Shown here piece by piece: positions 26,970-33,928 of a DNA stretch of 64,000 nucleotides (the stretch's first letter is position 1; every line of letters begins with the position of its first letter). The DNA is from Streptomyces flavochromogenes (lineage in GTDB: Bacteria > Actinomycetota > Actinomycetes > Streptomycetales > Streptomycetaceae). Below the pieces are notes generated by a model. It was not told the origin of the DNA, ran no database searches, and saw nothing but the letters and a program-made list of their open reading frames with translations. The stretch lies in NCBI RefSeq assembly GCF_000717595.1, contig NZ_JNZO01000029.1, positions 34,798 to 98,797 of the forward strand. The letters are read 5' to 3'. Both the position numbers and the translations under genes were made by a program.

Positions 26970-28028
26970 TCAGCGCCGGACGTCCGCCTGGAAGAAGAGC
27001 GCACCGAGCCAGACGGTGTCCTTCCGGCTCCCCGACCGGACGTGGACACGGTCGGCCCCATCGCGCAGTGCCCCCCGCAGGTCGAAGACGTCGGAGTCGT
27101 ACCCGAGAGTTTTCGTACCATCGGGTGAGCGGACCGTGCGACCGGTGCCGAATTCGGTGATGCTGGAGTTCATCACGTCGTCCGCGGAATTGGCGGAATC
27201 GGAGAGCCGGATGCTCTTCGAGCGGCTCGTTTCCACCGCCAGGTAATCACCGGAAGTACCCCGGTCACCGTCATAGGCGATCACTCCGAGAGTGCCGTTC
27301 GTGGCCTTGCCGTAACGGTTTGCGTCGAGCGGTACGCGAAGCTCGCCGGAGCGCGGTCCGACCGTTTCGAATCCGTCCCAGACGCCGATCCTGCGGAGTG
27401 GTTCCGAGGCCTTCTCGTACGCGGCGACGAGCGTCCAGCCACCCCAGCCGCCGACCGCCGACCGGCCCATGGCGACGTTGACCTGAGCGACCGTCCACTG
27501 CCCCGAACGGGAGGAACGGACCAGCTCGGTGACATCGGCGGAGGCCTGGAACGCATCGGCGCCGTCGGCCGTCCGGTGGCCGATCAGAGTGTCCGCGAGC
27601 AGCGCCTTGTACGCGCCGCCGGGCTCGGCGATCAGCACCCGGCCGTTGTCCCTGGGCGGCTTCTGCTCGCCCACCCGCAGGTTGCCGCCCCAGTAGAGAC
27701 GGGCCCAGCTGATCCGGGCGCCCGCGGGGACGGCGAGTTCCGCACGGCTGGAGTTGTACGTGTTGGGGTCGCTGTCCACGTCGACGTAGGCGATCGTGGC
27801 GTCGTCGTTGACCGACTCGGTGCCCTTCGCGCCCTTCGCCGAGGAGTTGGCCGCGCGCACGACCCCACCGTGCTGCACGGACTGGTAGCGCGCGGCGAAC
27901 GGGACGCGGCTCGCCTCCCGGGGCTGGGGGGCTGAGGCGGAGGCGACCGGCAGCGCGGCCGACAGCGCCGCACACGACAGGGCGCACAACACGCTGCGAC
28001 GCACAGCAAGAACCGCTGAATTCCGCAT
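26970..28028 (-). CDS. Secreted DUF3344-like surface protein heading the EPS operon
   Basis: A 352-residue secreted protein with a signal peptide (cut near ASA-SAPQ). The mature part contains IAYVDVDSDPNTYNSS, RISWARLYWGGNL, a VGGWGGWTLVAAYE block and FDLRGALRDGADRVHVR. The LYWGG and WTL-V-Y patterns resemble DUF3344-type extracellular beta domains found in actinobacteria; I cannot assign a function. GGAGAA lies 7 nt before the ATG. As first gene of a polysaccharide operon it could bind or shape the exported polymer (inference). Confidence 0.68.
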   Translation of the reverse strand: MRNSAVLAVRRSVLCALSCAALSAALPVASASAPQPREASRVPFAARYQSVQHGGVVRAANSSAKGAKGTESVNDDATIAYVDVDSDPNTYNSSRAELAVPAGARISWARLYWGGNLRVGEQKPPRDNGRVLIAEPGGAYKALLADTLIGHRTADGADAFQASADVTELVRSSRSGQWTVAQVNVAMGRSAVGGWGGWTLVAAYEKASEPLRRIGVWDGFETVGPRSGELRVPLDANRYGKATNGTLGVIAYDGDRGTSGDYLAVETSRSKSIRLSDSANSADDVMNSSITEFGTGRTVRSPDGTKTLGYDSDVFDLRGALRDGADRVHVRSGSRKDTVWLGALFFQADVRR

Positions 28029-28135
28029 ACAGGTTCTCCGCTTAGATGAGAGAAGGAAGGGAAGACCCGTGAAGGCCGGGAGGGGGGAAGGTGTCGTCCG
28101 CACGAAATGGGTGAACGCGCGGCGGGCCCGGAAGC

Positions 28136-28151
28136 AACGTTCGGGAACGTT
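28136..28151. promoter_or_regulatory. Palindrome AACGTTC-GG-GAACGTT, candidate operator
   Basis: A perfect 7-bp inverted repeat with a 2-bp centre (each AACGTT half is itself palindromic), 108 bp before the first gene of the exopolysaccharide operon. It is AT-rich for this genome. The binding protein is unknown. Confidence 0.45.
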
Positions 28152-28316
28152 ATAACCCCGACGCGGGGCGATAGTAAGCATTAGATGCCTGGAAACGCTA
28201 ACTCCCGTATCCACGGGGCAGGTTCCTCGTTGAGCGTGTTGCGCCATTCCACGCCCACTCCCTCCAATGGCCCTCCTATGGCCCAAAGATCGGTTGAACG
28301 TCACCCGTTCGGGAGA

Positions 28317-28343
28317 GCAACCGATGAAAAGCCGGGGCGTTGT
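28317..28343 (+). promoter_or_regulatory. Sigma-BldN-type promoter of second chaplin
   Basis: GCAAC (28317-28321), 16-nt spacer, CGTTGT (28338-28343), 64 nt before the chaplin start. It matches the rodlin promoters in spacing and at most core positions. Confidence 0.55.
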
Positions 28344-28407
28344 TGAGAGAGCCGGGCCGAACAGTCCGCGCAGTCCACGTTGAATTTCGATCGAGGAGCA
28401 CTTCCCC

Positions 28408-28647
28408 ATGTCCCGTATCGCCAAGGCCGTTGTCCTGACCGTGGGTGCCGCTGCCGCGGTCGCCGGTGCCGCCGGTGCCGCCACCGCCGACGCCGGCGCC
28501 GAGGGCGCGGCCGTGAAGTCCCCCGGTGTCGGCTCCGGCAACGTCGTCCAGGTCCCGGTGCACATCCCGGTCAACCTCTGCGGCAACACGGTCAGCGTCA
28601 TCGGCGCGCTGAACCCGACCTTCGGCAACACCTGCGTCAACGCCTGA
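28408..28647 (+). CDS. chp: Short chaplin
   Basis: A 79-residue chaplin: signal peptide (cut near ATA-DAGAEG), then the domain GVGSGNVVQVPVHIPVNLCG with VSVIGALNPTFGNTCVNA. Cysteines are at 58 and 76. GAGGAG precedes the ATG at normal spacing. It begins with MSRIAKA like the chaplin at 32148, so the two are the closest pair here. It is transcribed away from the exopolysaccharide operon and followed by a strong terminator. Confidence 0.93.
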   Translation: MSRIAKAVVLTVGAAAAVAGAAGAATADAGAEGAAVKSPGVGSGNVVQVPVHIPVNLCGNTVSVIGALNPTFGNTCVNA

Positions 28648-28673
28648 TCCGGCACGCCTGATCAGTCCTTCCG

Positions 28674-28715
28674 AAGCCGGTGTGCCCACTCCCGACGGGG
28701 TGGGCACACCGGCTT
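28674..28715 (+). terminator. Terminator after second chaplin
   Basis: A perfect 16-bp stem (28674-28689 and 28700-28715) followed by a T-rich stretch. Confidence 0.87.
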
Positions 28716-28924
28716 TCTCCTTGTCGTCATGGGGGTGGTACTCGTTCGTCGGCACCGTCGTGCGCCGGTCGGTGCAACGGCGTACGCCCCTTCGGGGGGC
28801 ATGTTCGAGGGGTGGATTCACTCGAACGGAGGCGTGGCGCTCAGTAGTTCTGCGGTTGCGGAGCGCTATACCCGCAGGCACGGTGAGAGGGAAGTTGTCC
28901 GACGCATAAGGAAAAGGAACACAT

Positions 28925-29800
28925 ATGCGTCCCCTGGCTACACGCCGCATCACCGCCCTGGCGATATCCGCCGTCATCACCCTCGGCACGGCGGGACCCG
29001 CCTTCGCCGACGAACACCATCCGTCCACCGCGGCCGAACGGGCCGCCCGCGCACCTCTCCCCGACGCCGCCGCCCTGCTGACCCAGGCCGAGGCGCTCGG
29101 AGACCTCGGCTCGGTGACCACCCCCGTGACCGAACTCGTCACGGCCGCGCTCAAGGCCGACTCCGGTCAGCTCCCCGCCGCCGACGCCGAGGCCCTCAAG
29201 GCCAAGATCGCGGCAGCCGTCGAGGAGGCCAAGGCCACGGCGCCCGCCCCGCTGCCGGCCACGCCCGTCACGCCGCCCTCGGCCGATCTCCCGGTCACGC
29301 CACCGTCGGCGGACCTTCCTGTCACGCCGCCGGCGGCCGAGCTCCCCGTCACGCCGCCGGCCGTGGAGACCCCCGTCGAGCTGCCGGCGACGCCACCCGT
29401 GGAAGCCCCGGCCCTGCCGGTCAAGCCGCCCGTGACCCTGCCCGTCGCGGCCGACGCGAAGGCCGCTTGGGCCGGGAAGGCGGCCGCCCCGGCGGACGTC
29501 GTCGGCGACGCCCTCGCCACGGTCGAGAAGGCGGTCGCCGCCCTGCTCGCCGCGGTCACCTCCGGCGACGCCGGCGGCGTCGTGCCGCAGGTCACGGCGA
29601 CCCTGACCTCGCTGGTCAACCTGGCCGTCGCCACGGTCCTCGGCAGCGGCCTGCCCGCTCCCGACCTGGCCGGACTGCCCGCGCTGCCCACGCTCCCCGT
29701 CACCGCGCCCGAGCTGCCGGTGGACCCGCCGGAGCTGCCCGTCGACCCGCCGGTCGACGTGCCCGAGCTGCCGGTCGCGGCCCCGCTGCCGGTCCGGTAG
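28925..29800 (+). CDS. Secreted Pro/Ala/Val-rich repeat protein
   Basis: A 291-residue protein with a signal peptide (cut near AFA-DEHH), an Ala-rich helical part (about 40-105), two LPVTPPSAD units followed by looser TPP/LPV variants, a second Ala-rich helical part (about 175-240) and a tail of ELPVDPP units. No sorting signal or catalytic motif is visible. The codon use is normal. An AAGGA-type site lies before the ATG. Position between chaplin genes suggests a surface role; the function is unknown. Confidence 0.7.
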   Translation: MRPLATRRITALAISAVITLGTAGPAFADEHHPSTAAERAARAPLPDAAALLTQAEALGDLGSVTTPVTELVTAALKADSGQLPAADAEALKAKIAAAVEEAKATAPAPLPATPVTPPSADLPVTPPSADLPVTPPAAELPVTPPAVETPVELPATPPVEAPALPVKPPVTLPVAADAKAAWAGKAAAPADVVGDALATVEKAVAALLAAVTSGDAGGVVPQVTATLTSLVNLAVATVLGSGLPAPDLAGLPALPTLPVTAPELPVDPPELPVDPPVDVPELPVAAPLPVR

Positions 29801-29818
29801 TCACCCGTAGCCCCTGTA

Positions 29819-29843
29819 CCGGCCCGGCGTCCCGCCGGGCCGG
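29819..29843 (+). terminator. Terminator after repeat protein
   Basis: An 11-bp perfect stem (29819-29829 and 29833-29843) with a TCC loop, about 20 nt after the stop. Confidence 0.75.
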
Positions 29844-30038
29844 CACAGGCGTGTGCGGCGGTGCGCGATCGGCAAATAGCACCGGTCCGCATCGATCGGG
29901 TGCAGTGTCGAGAAATCCTTCCTTCCGGAGTTTCCGTGCGGCACGCCGTTCGTTACAGAAGCAGAACAAAGTGCGCGGGATTCGGCCAAGAAGCCTGTGC
30001 AGTAAGTGACTTGAAGGTATAGAGGAAGGACTCATCCC

Positions 30039-30320
30039 ATGAAGCCCACCAAGGTCGCCGCGGTTGTCGCCGGTTCGCTGATGGCCCTCGGCGCTGCCGC
30101 ACCCGCCATGGCCACGGAGGCGCTGACCCCCACCAGCCTGAACGGTGGCCTCGAAGCGATCGCCGCCAATGGGCTGAAGTCGGACGTCCTGAGCAGCACC
30201 ACGGACGGCTCCCCGGTCAAGACCGTCACCGACACCGCGACCCAGCTGAACGAGACCACCAAGGGGGGCTCGCTGCTCGGCGGCCTGCCGGTCGGTGGTG
30301 GCCTGCCGGTCGGCGGCTGA
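30039..30320 (+). CDS. Small secreted protein, Gly-rich end
   Basis: A 93-residue protein: signal peptide with a chaplin-like leader (VAAVVAGSLMALGAAAPAMA), then a Thr/Ser/Asn-rich mature part and a GGLPVGGGLPVGG end. There are no cysteines and no known motif. GAGGAAGGA precedes the ATG at normal spacing. The signal peptide resembles those of the chaplins (KKAAAVVAGxxMAxGAA) more than unrelated leaders. Confidence 0.7.
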   Translation: MKPTKVAAVVAGSLMALGAAAPAMATEALTPTSLNGGLEAIAANGLKSDVLSSTTDGSPVKTVTDTATQLNETTKGGSLLGGLPVGGGLPVGG

Positions 30321-30575
30321 CGCCGGTCCGTCACCCGACTGACGTCGGCTCAGTAGCCCTGCCCTTCCGGGTACTTGCGGTGGCCTCGACGCCACCCTCT
30401 CCCACGGTCGGCTGATCGAATGATTTTCTGATCAGCTGCCGTGTGGCCCCCGTTGCACGGGGTTCGCCGACCCATACCCTCTGGCCAGTCCCACGCGAAC
30501 GTCGGCGTGGATCAGGCCGGTCGGAGCGAGGGGGGATCCTCGCCGGCCTCTCCCTTTCTCCAGAGGAAGAGCGGT

Positions 30576-31169
30576 ATGCGGTCCATCATCAGCAGGAAAG
30601 TACTCACCGCGGCGGCAGCGACCGGCATCCTGTCGCTGAGCGGCGGATTCGCCCTGGCCGCGAACTCCCACGCCGGTACCGGCGACGGTCCGGGCCCCGG
30701 CAACGCCGGTCACGTCCAGGCCCCGCTGCCTGCGGACGTCTGCGGAAAGAGCATGGAACTCGGCGGCTACGTCGCCGCGGCCGTCGGTGACCTCTGCGAC
30801 CAGGCGGAGGGTCCCGGCGGCTACGGCGACGAGCCGGGTGAACCTACGCACCCCGGCGAGCCGACTCATCCGGGTGAACCCACGCACCCGCCGACCCACC
30901 CGCCGACGACGCCTCCCACGACGCACCCCACGACGCGTCCGCCGACCCACCCGGGTGAGTGTGAGGAGCCCCCGCCCGGTGAGGAGCCGGAGCCCGGTTG
31001 CGAGGAGCCGACGCACCCGCCGACCACGCCTCCCACCACCCCGCCCGAGCTTCCCGACACGGGCAGCGACGAGACCGCGCTCATGGGCGCGGCCGCGATC
31101 AGTGCCGCACTGATCGTCGGCGGCGCCGTCGTGTACCTCCGCGGTGGCCGGATCGCCCGCCGCCACTGA
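30576..31169 (+). CDS. Sortase-type surface protein with divergent chaplin-like domain
   Basis: A 197-residue protein: signal peptide (about 1-29), a short domain at 36-76, an acidic Pro/Thr-rich spacer, then LPDTG at 159-163, a hydrophobic helix and a basic end (RGGRIARRH), i.e. a cell-wall sorting signal. The short domain aligns without gaps to chaplins: G42-N43 matches their GN, C56-G57 matches their CG, and C74 falls 18 residues after C56 exactly as in the three chaplins here; most strand residues are changed. Streptomyces long chaplins are anchored by an LAXTG signal; this has LPXTG. GAGGAAGA precedes the ATG. Confidence 0.75.
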   Translation: MRSIISRKVLTAAAATGILSLSGGFALAANSHAGTGDGPGPGNAGHVQAPLPADVCGKSMELGGYVAAAVGDLCDQAEGPGGYGDEPGEPTHPGEPTHPGEPTHPPTHPPTTPPTTHPTTRPPTHPGECEEPPPGEEPEPGCEEPTHPPTTPPTTPPELPDTGSDETALMGAAAISAALIVGGAVVYLRGGRIARRH

Positions 31170-31195
31170 CGCCGTACGACCGGCCCAGCGTCAAC

Positions 31196-31227
31196 CGAGG
31201 CCCTCACCTTCACCGGTGAGGGCCTCG
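31196..31227 (+). terminator. Terminator after sortase-type protein
   Basis: A perfect 13-bp stem (31196-31208 and 31215-31227). Confidence 0.82.
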
Positions 31228-31287
31228 CCCGTTGCTGCACATGGGGGAGTTCCGGAGACGTTCCCCCGAAGGTCTCGTTGTCAGAAC

Positions 31288-31800
31288 ATGACTCTGCGCT
31301 CTCACGCCGGCATGGGACTCCTCATGACCGCATTCGCCTCCGCCGCCCTGGCCGCCCCGGCCTCGGCCGTCGAGGCACCGGTGATCGTCCCCCTCCAGGG
31401 GCTCGAGCCGGTGCTCCCGATGGACGCCCCCACGGTGGCCACCGGCGTACCCGTCCCGATGCCCGGCGCACCCACCGGTTTCCAGAAGGGCCTCGGCTCG
31501 CTGCCCGACGTCGCTCTGCCCAGCGTGCCGCTCACCGGCACCCTCCCCGCGACGGTGGTGGACGCCCCGCTGCCTGAGGTCCTGAAGGACAGCGAGCCCG
31601 GCCGTGCGCTCTTCGCCACCCCGCACTCGGAGATGGCGGCGGCCACCCCCGGCGCCGTCGTCGGCAACCCGGTGGTCGCCCCCGAGGGCAACGGTCTCGC
31701 CGGCCTTCCGGACCTCGCGAAGCCCCGGGTCGGCCTGCTGCCTCCGATGGTGAGCGGTGCGCTGGACTCCCAGCTCGGCCTGGCGCCCGAGGCGCGCTGA
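31288..31800 (+). CDS. Secreted Pro/Val-rich protein of unknown function
   Basis: A 170-residue protein with a signal peptide (cut near ASA-VEAP) and a mature part dominated by LPxV/VPLxG-type segments (GVPVPMPGAPTG, VALPSVPLTGTLPATVV). There are no cysteines and no repeats of fixed length. The ATG at 31288 lacks a ribosome binding site at normal distance; ATG 31312 would leave only a short leader. A BldN-like pair is placed so that transcription could start at the ATG. No homologue is recognised. Confidence 0.6.
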   Translation: MTLRSHAGMGLLMTAFASAALAAPASAVEAPVIVPLQGLEPVLPMDAPTVATGVPVPMPGAPTGFQKGLGSLPDVALPSVPLTGTLPATVVDAPLPEVLKDSEPGRALFATPHSEMAAATPGAVVGNPVVAPEGNGLAGLPDLAKPRVGLLPPMVSGALDSQLGLAPEAR

Positions 31801-32147
31801 CGCGGCGAGCCCCGTCGGGACAGGGCGGGCAGAAGACCGTTCCCCTGGGCCCGTGCCTTTCCTCGTTCTTTTGTGCGATCGGCGGCCCGGCGGGTGAAGA
31901 CACGATTCTTCCCCGCCACCGGAAGGGCTTTCGTTCGTTGCAAGAGGAGGCTTGTCGCATGGCCACGGCCCGCGGACCGAGGCCGTCCCGCCGTATCCGG
32001 CGGCGGACGGTTTCGGCCTGCGGGCCATTTTTCGGTTTTCCTTCGTCCCTTTCGGCCCAAAGGCCGTGACCCGGTCGGTGGTGCGACGTTGAACGGGAAT
32101 GACGGCCGTGATTCCTGCGGTCGCTTTCCACGTCCAAGGAGTTCTTG
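31801..32147. other. Intergenic region upstream of third chaplin
   Basis: 347 bp without a convincing gene; AT content is locally higher at 31860-31960 and 32020-32060. It carries the chaplin promoter candidate at 32066-32092. No terminator is obvious for the gene upstream. Confidence 0.5.
32066..32092 (+). promoter_or_regulatory. Sigma-BldN-type promoter of third chaplin
   Basis: GTGAC (32066-32070), 16-nt spacer, CGTTGA (32087-32092), 55 nt before the ATG. The -10 box equals the one I recall for the BldN-dependent bldM promoter. Confidence 0.65.
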
Positions 32148-32423
32148 ATGTCTCGCATCGCGAAGGCTGCCGCTGTTCTCGCCGGCACGGGTGCCGTTGC
32201 CCTCAGCGGAGCCGGCCTGGCCGTCGCCGACTCGGGCGCCGAGGCCGTCGCCGCCCACTCGCCCGGTGTCGCCTCCGGCAACGTCGTCCAGGTCCCGGTC
32301 CACGTCCCGGTCAACCTCTGCGGCAACACCGTCAACGTCATCGGTCTGCTGAACCCGGCGTTCGGCAACACCTGCATCAACGCCGACGGCCACGACAACG
32401 GTGACGGCGGCTACGGCGGCTGA
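32148..32423 (+). CDS. chp: Short chaplin with Gly/Asp-rich C-terminal extension
   Basis: A 91-residue chaplin: signal peptide (cut near AVA-DSGAEA), domain GVASGNVVQVPVHVPVNLCG with VNVIGLLNPAFGNTC (C58 and C76), then an unusual 15-residue tail, INADGHDNGDGGYGG. AAGGAG lies 7 nt before ATG 32148; the TTG just before it is less likely. It is convergent with tyrosinase, the arrangement I recall for chpG next to the mel genes in S. coelicolor, but I do not assign the letter. Confidence 0.93.
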   Translation: MSRIAKAAAVLAGTGAVALSGAGLAVADSGAEAVAAHSPGVASGNVVQVPVHVPVNLCGNTVNVIGLLNPAFGNTCINADGHDNGDGGYGG

Positions 32424-32437
32424 TCGCCCGTAACGAC

Positions 32438-32473
32438 CGTGTCCCCCCGATCCGGCCGGGTCGGGGGGACACG
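32438..32473. terminator. Terminator between chaplin and tyrosinase
   Basis: A perfect 13-bp stem (32438-32450 and 32461-32473) around a loop that itself contains CCGGCCGG; it serves convergent genes. Confidence 0.82.
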
Positions 32474-32516
32474 TGTGTACGGGGTCGCGGGGCGTCTCCG
32501 GCGGCCCCCGGCCCCC

Positions 32517-33383
32517 TCAGGCGTACCGGTAGATCCGGCTGTGGTCGAACATCGACGTCGGTGTCACACCCCAGGGCGCCATCGCCTCGTGCCGGGCGAC
32601 GACCTTGCGGTACTGCGCGTCCCCGAGCGGCGGTGGCTCCGCGGGGAGGTACGCGGCCCCCGGGTTGCGCTGCTGCCAGCGCGACCAGACCAGGTCGACG
32701 AACGAGTGGTGCAGCCAGAACACCGGGTCGTTCACGGAGCCGCCGCCGAGCATCAGACCGCCGACCCAGCGGTGCACCCGGTTGTGGATGCGGAACCGTT
32801 CGTTGCCCCGGCCCGGCGCCCAGCCCTCCAGGCGGTTGCGGAAGCCGGAGGCGCTCGTCGAGTTCCAGGGCGTCACGTCGTACACCCGCTCCCGCATCAC
32901 CTCGTCGAGCTGGGCCTGCGTCGGCAGCGCGATCGGGTCCCGGGGTCGGCCGAAGTCCCTGGTCAGGAAACGCTCCTCGGTCATCGACTGGGTGATCGTC
33001 CAGCGTCCGGCGGAGTGCGCGAAGGGGCCGGTCATCACCTGGAGGTCGGCCCGGCGCCCGTTTCCGCCCAGGAAGTCCTCGCCCCAGAGCGAGGACGCCG
33101 GACTGTTGTCGCGCGTCCAGTCCCAGTACGGGACGGAGACCGTCGGGTCGATCCGGCGCAGGGCCGTCTCGAACTCCAGCAGGAACTTGCGGTGCCAGGG
33201 CAGGAAGCTCGGCGTCATGTGGGCGACCCGGAGCCGGCCCTCCCCGTCGGCCGTGTAGTGGTCGATGTGGGTGCGGACGAAGCGGTCGTAGGCTCCCGTG
33301 CGCTTGAGCTCCAGGACGGCGGCGACGAACTTCCGGCGCTCGGCGCCGGTCAGATCGCGCTGGTTCTTACGCGTGTACACCAC
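32517..33383 (-). CDS. melC2: Tyrosinase MelC2
   Basis: A type-3 copper monooxygenase that oxidises tyrosine and L-DOPA to quinones, leading to melanin. The 288-residue protein has both copper sites: H39, H55 and H64 for CuA (RTHIDH, VAHMTP, LPWHRKF), and H200, H204 and H226 for CuB (RFRIHNRVHRW, DPVFWLHHSFVD). It has no signal peptide of its own; in this family export depends on the MelC1 partner. The GTG start lies inside the end of melC1 (17-nt overlap). Confidence 0.95.
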   Translation of the reverse strand: MVYTRKNQRDLTGAERRKFVAAVLELKRTGAYDRFVRTHIDHYTADGEGRLRVAHMTPSFLPWHRKFLLEFETALRRIDPTVSVPYWDWTRDNSPASSLWGEDFLGGNGRRADLQVMTGPFAHSAGRWTITQSMTEERFLTRDFGRPRDPIALPTQAQLDEVMRERVYDVTPWNSTSASGFRNRLEGWAPGRGNERFRIHNRVHRWVGGLMLGGGSVNDPVFWLHHSFVDLVWSRWQQRNPGAAYLPAEPPPLGDAQYRKVVARHEAMAPWGVTPTSMFDHSRIYRYA

Positions 33384-33780
33384 GCGGGCTCCCTCCCGTC
33401 GGGTCGGTGTGGACGCCGTGGGCGGCGGCGAGCGGGGAGAGCCGGGCGGTGCCCAGCTCGTCCACGACCGCGCGGACGGCCGCCAGCGGCGTGGGGCAGG
33501 ACTCGTAGTGGTCGATCGGGGTGACGTAACCGCCGTCGGCGCAGCGCATCAGATGCAGCGGCCGGCCGTCGACGAGGGCCACCGGCTCACCCTCGGGGCC
33601 GGAGAAGCCCTGGATGCGACGGCCCCCGTACATCTCGTCGAAGGCGTGCGGATCGCGCGGGTTCTCCGCGGGTGATCCGGAGGGTGGGCGGTTCGTGATG
33701 CGGCCGAGGGCGCCCCCCGTGAAAGCGGTGACGGCCAGCGCGAAGAGGGACCGCAGTGCGACGCGGCGCGGGACGATCAT
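33367..33780 (-). CDS. melC1: Tyrosinase chaperone/cofactor MelC1
   Basis: MelC1 binds apo-tyrosinase, delivers copper and carries it out through the Tat route. The 137-residue protein begins with a twin-arginine-like leader (PRRVALRSLFALAVTAF) and has the MelC1 core FDEMYGGRRIQG followed by LVDGRPLHLMRCADGGYVTPIDHYES cut into its conserved His/Met/Cys ligands. GAGGAG lies 7 nt before ATG 33780. It overlaps melC2 by 17 nt. Confidence 0.92.
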   Translation of the reverse strand: MIVPRRVALRSLFALAVTAFTGGALGRITNRPPSGSPAENPRDPHAFDEMYGGRRIQGFSGPEGEPVALVDGRPLHLMRCADGGYVTPIDHYESCPTPLAAVRAVVDELGTARLSPLAAAHGVHTDPTGGSPRGVHA

Positions 33781-33928
33781 GAGTGATCTCCTCGGGGTCG
33801 GGGGAGCCCTCAGGGCACAACGATGAAAACCCGGGTTCGTTGCGCCGGAAATGCCAGCGGCGTGAATGTCGGCCGTTCGAGTGAAAACGGCGCGGGGAAA
33901 GGGTGGTTGGAGCATTAGCATCCGATTC

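Larger units (their letters stand above)
28029..28407. other. Divergent regulatory region, EPS operon/chaplin
   Basis: 379 bp without a gene. It holds the 16-bp palindrome at 28136-28151, the chaplin promoter candidate at 28317-28343, and two weaker plus-strand candidates (GTATC-N16-CGTTGA at 28207-28233 and a CGAAC/CGTTGA pair ending at 28383). The minus-strand TTACTAT at about 28172-28178 could be a -10 for the EPS operon. Confidence 0.5.

Noticed and set aside
14196..28028. Non-ribosomal peptide or polyketide cluster suggested by ATP-grasp and flavoprotein genes
   Set aside because: No synthase, carrier protein or resistance gene is present; neighbours are polysaccharide genes.
28357..28383. 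CGAAC/CGTTGA pair just before the chaplin at 28408
   Set aside because: Spacer is 15 nt and the start site would fall on the ribosome binding site; the pair at 28317-28343 fits better.
9438..33780. Horizontally acquired mobile island
   Set aside because: No integrase, transposase, tRNA or flanking direct repeats seen, and base composition matches the flanks; rearrangement is simpler than transfer.
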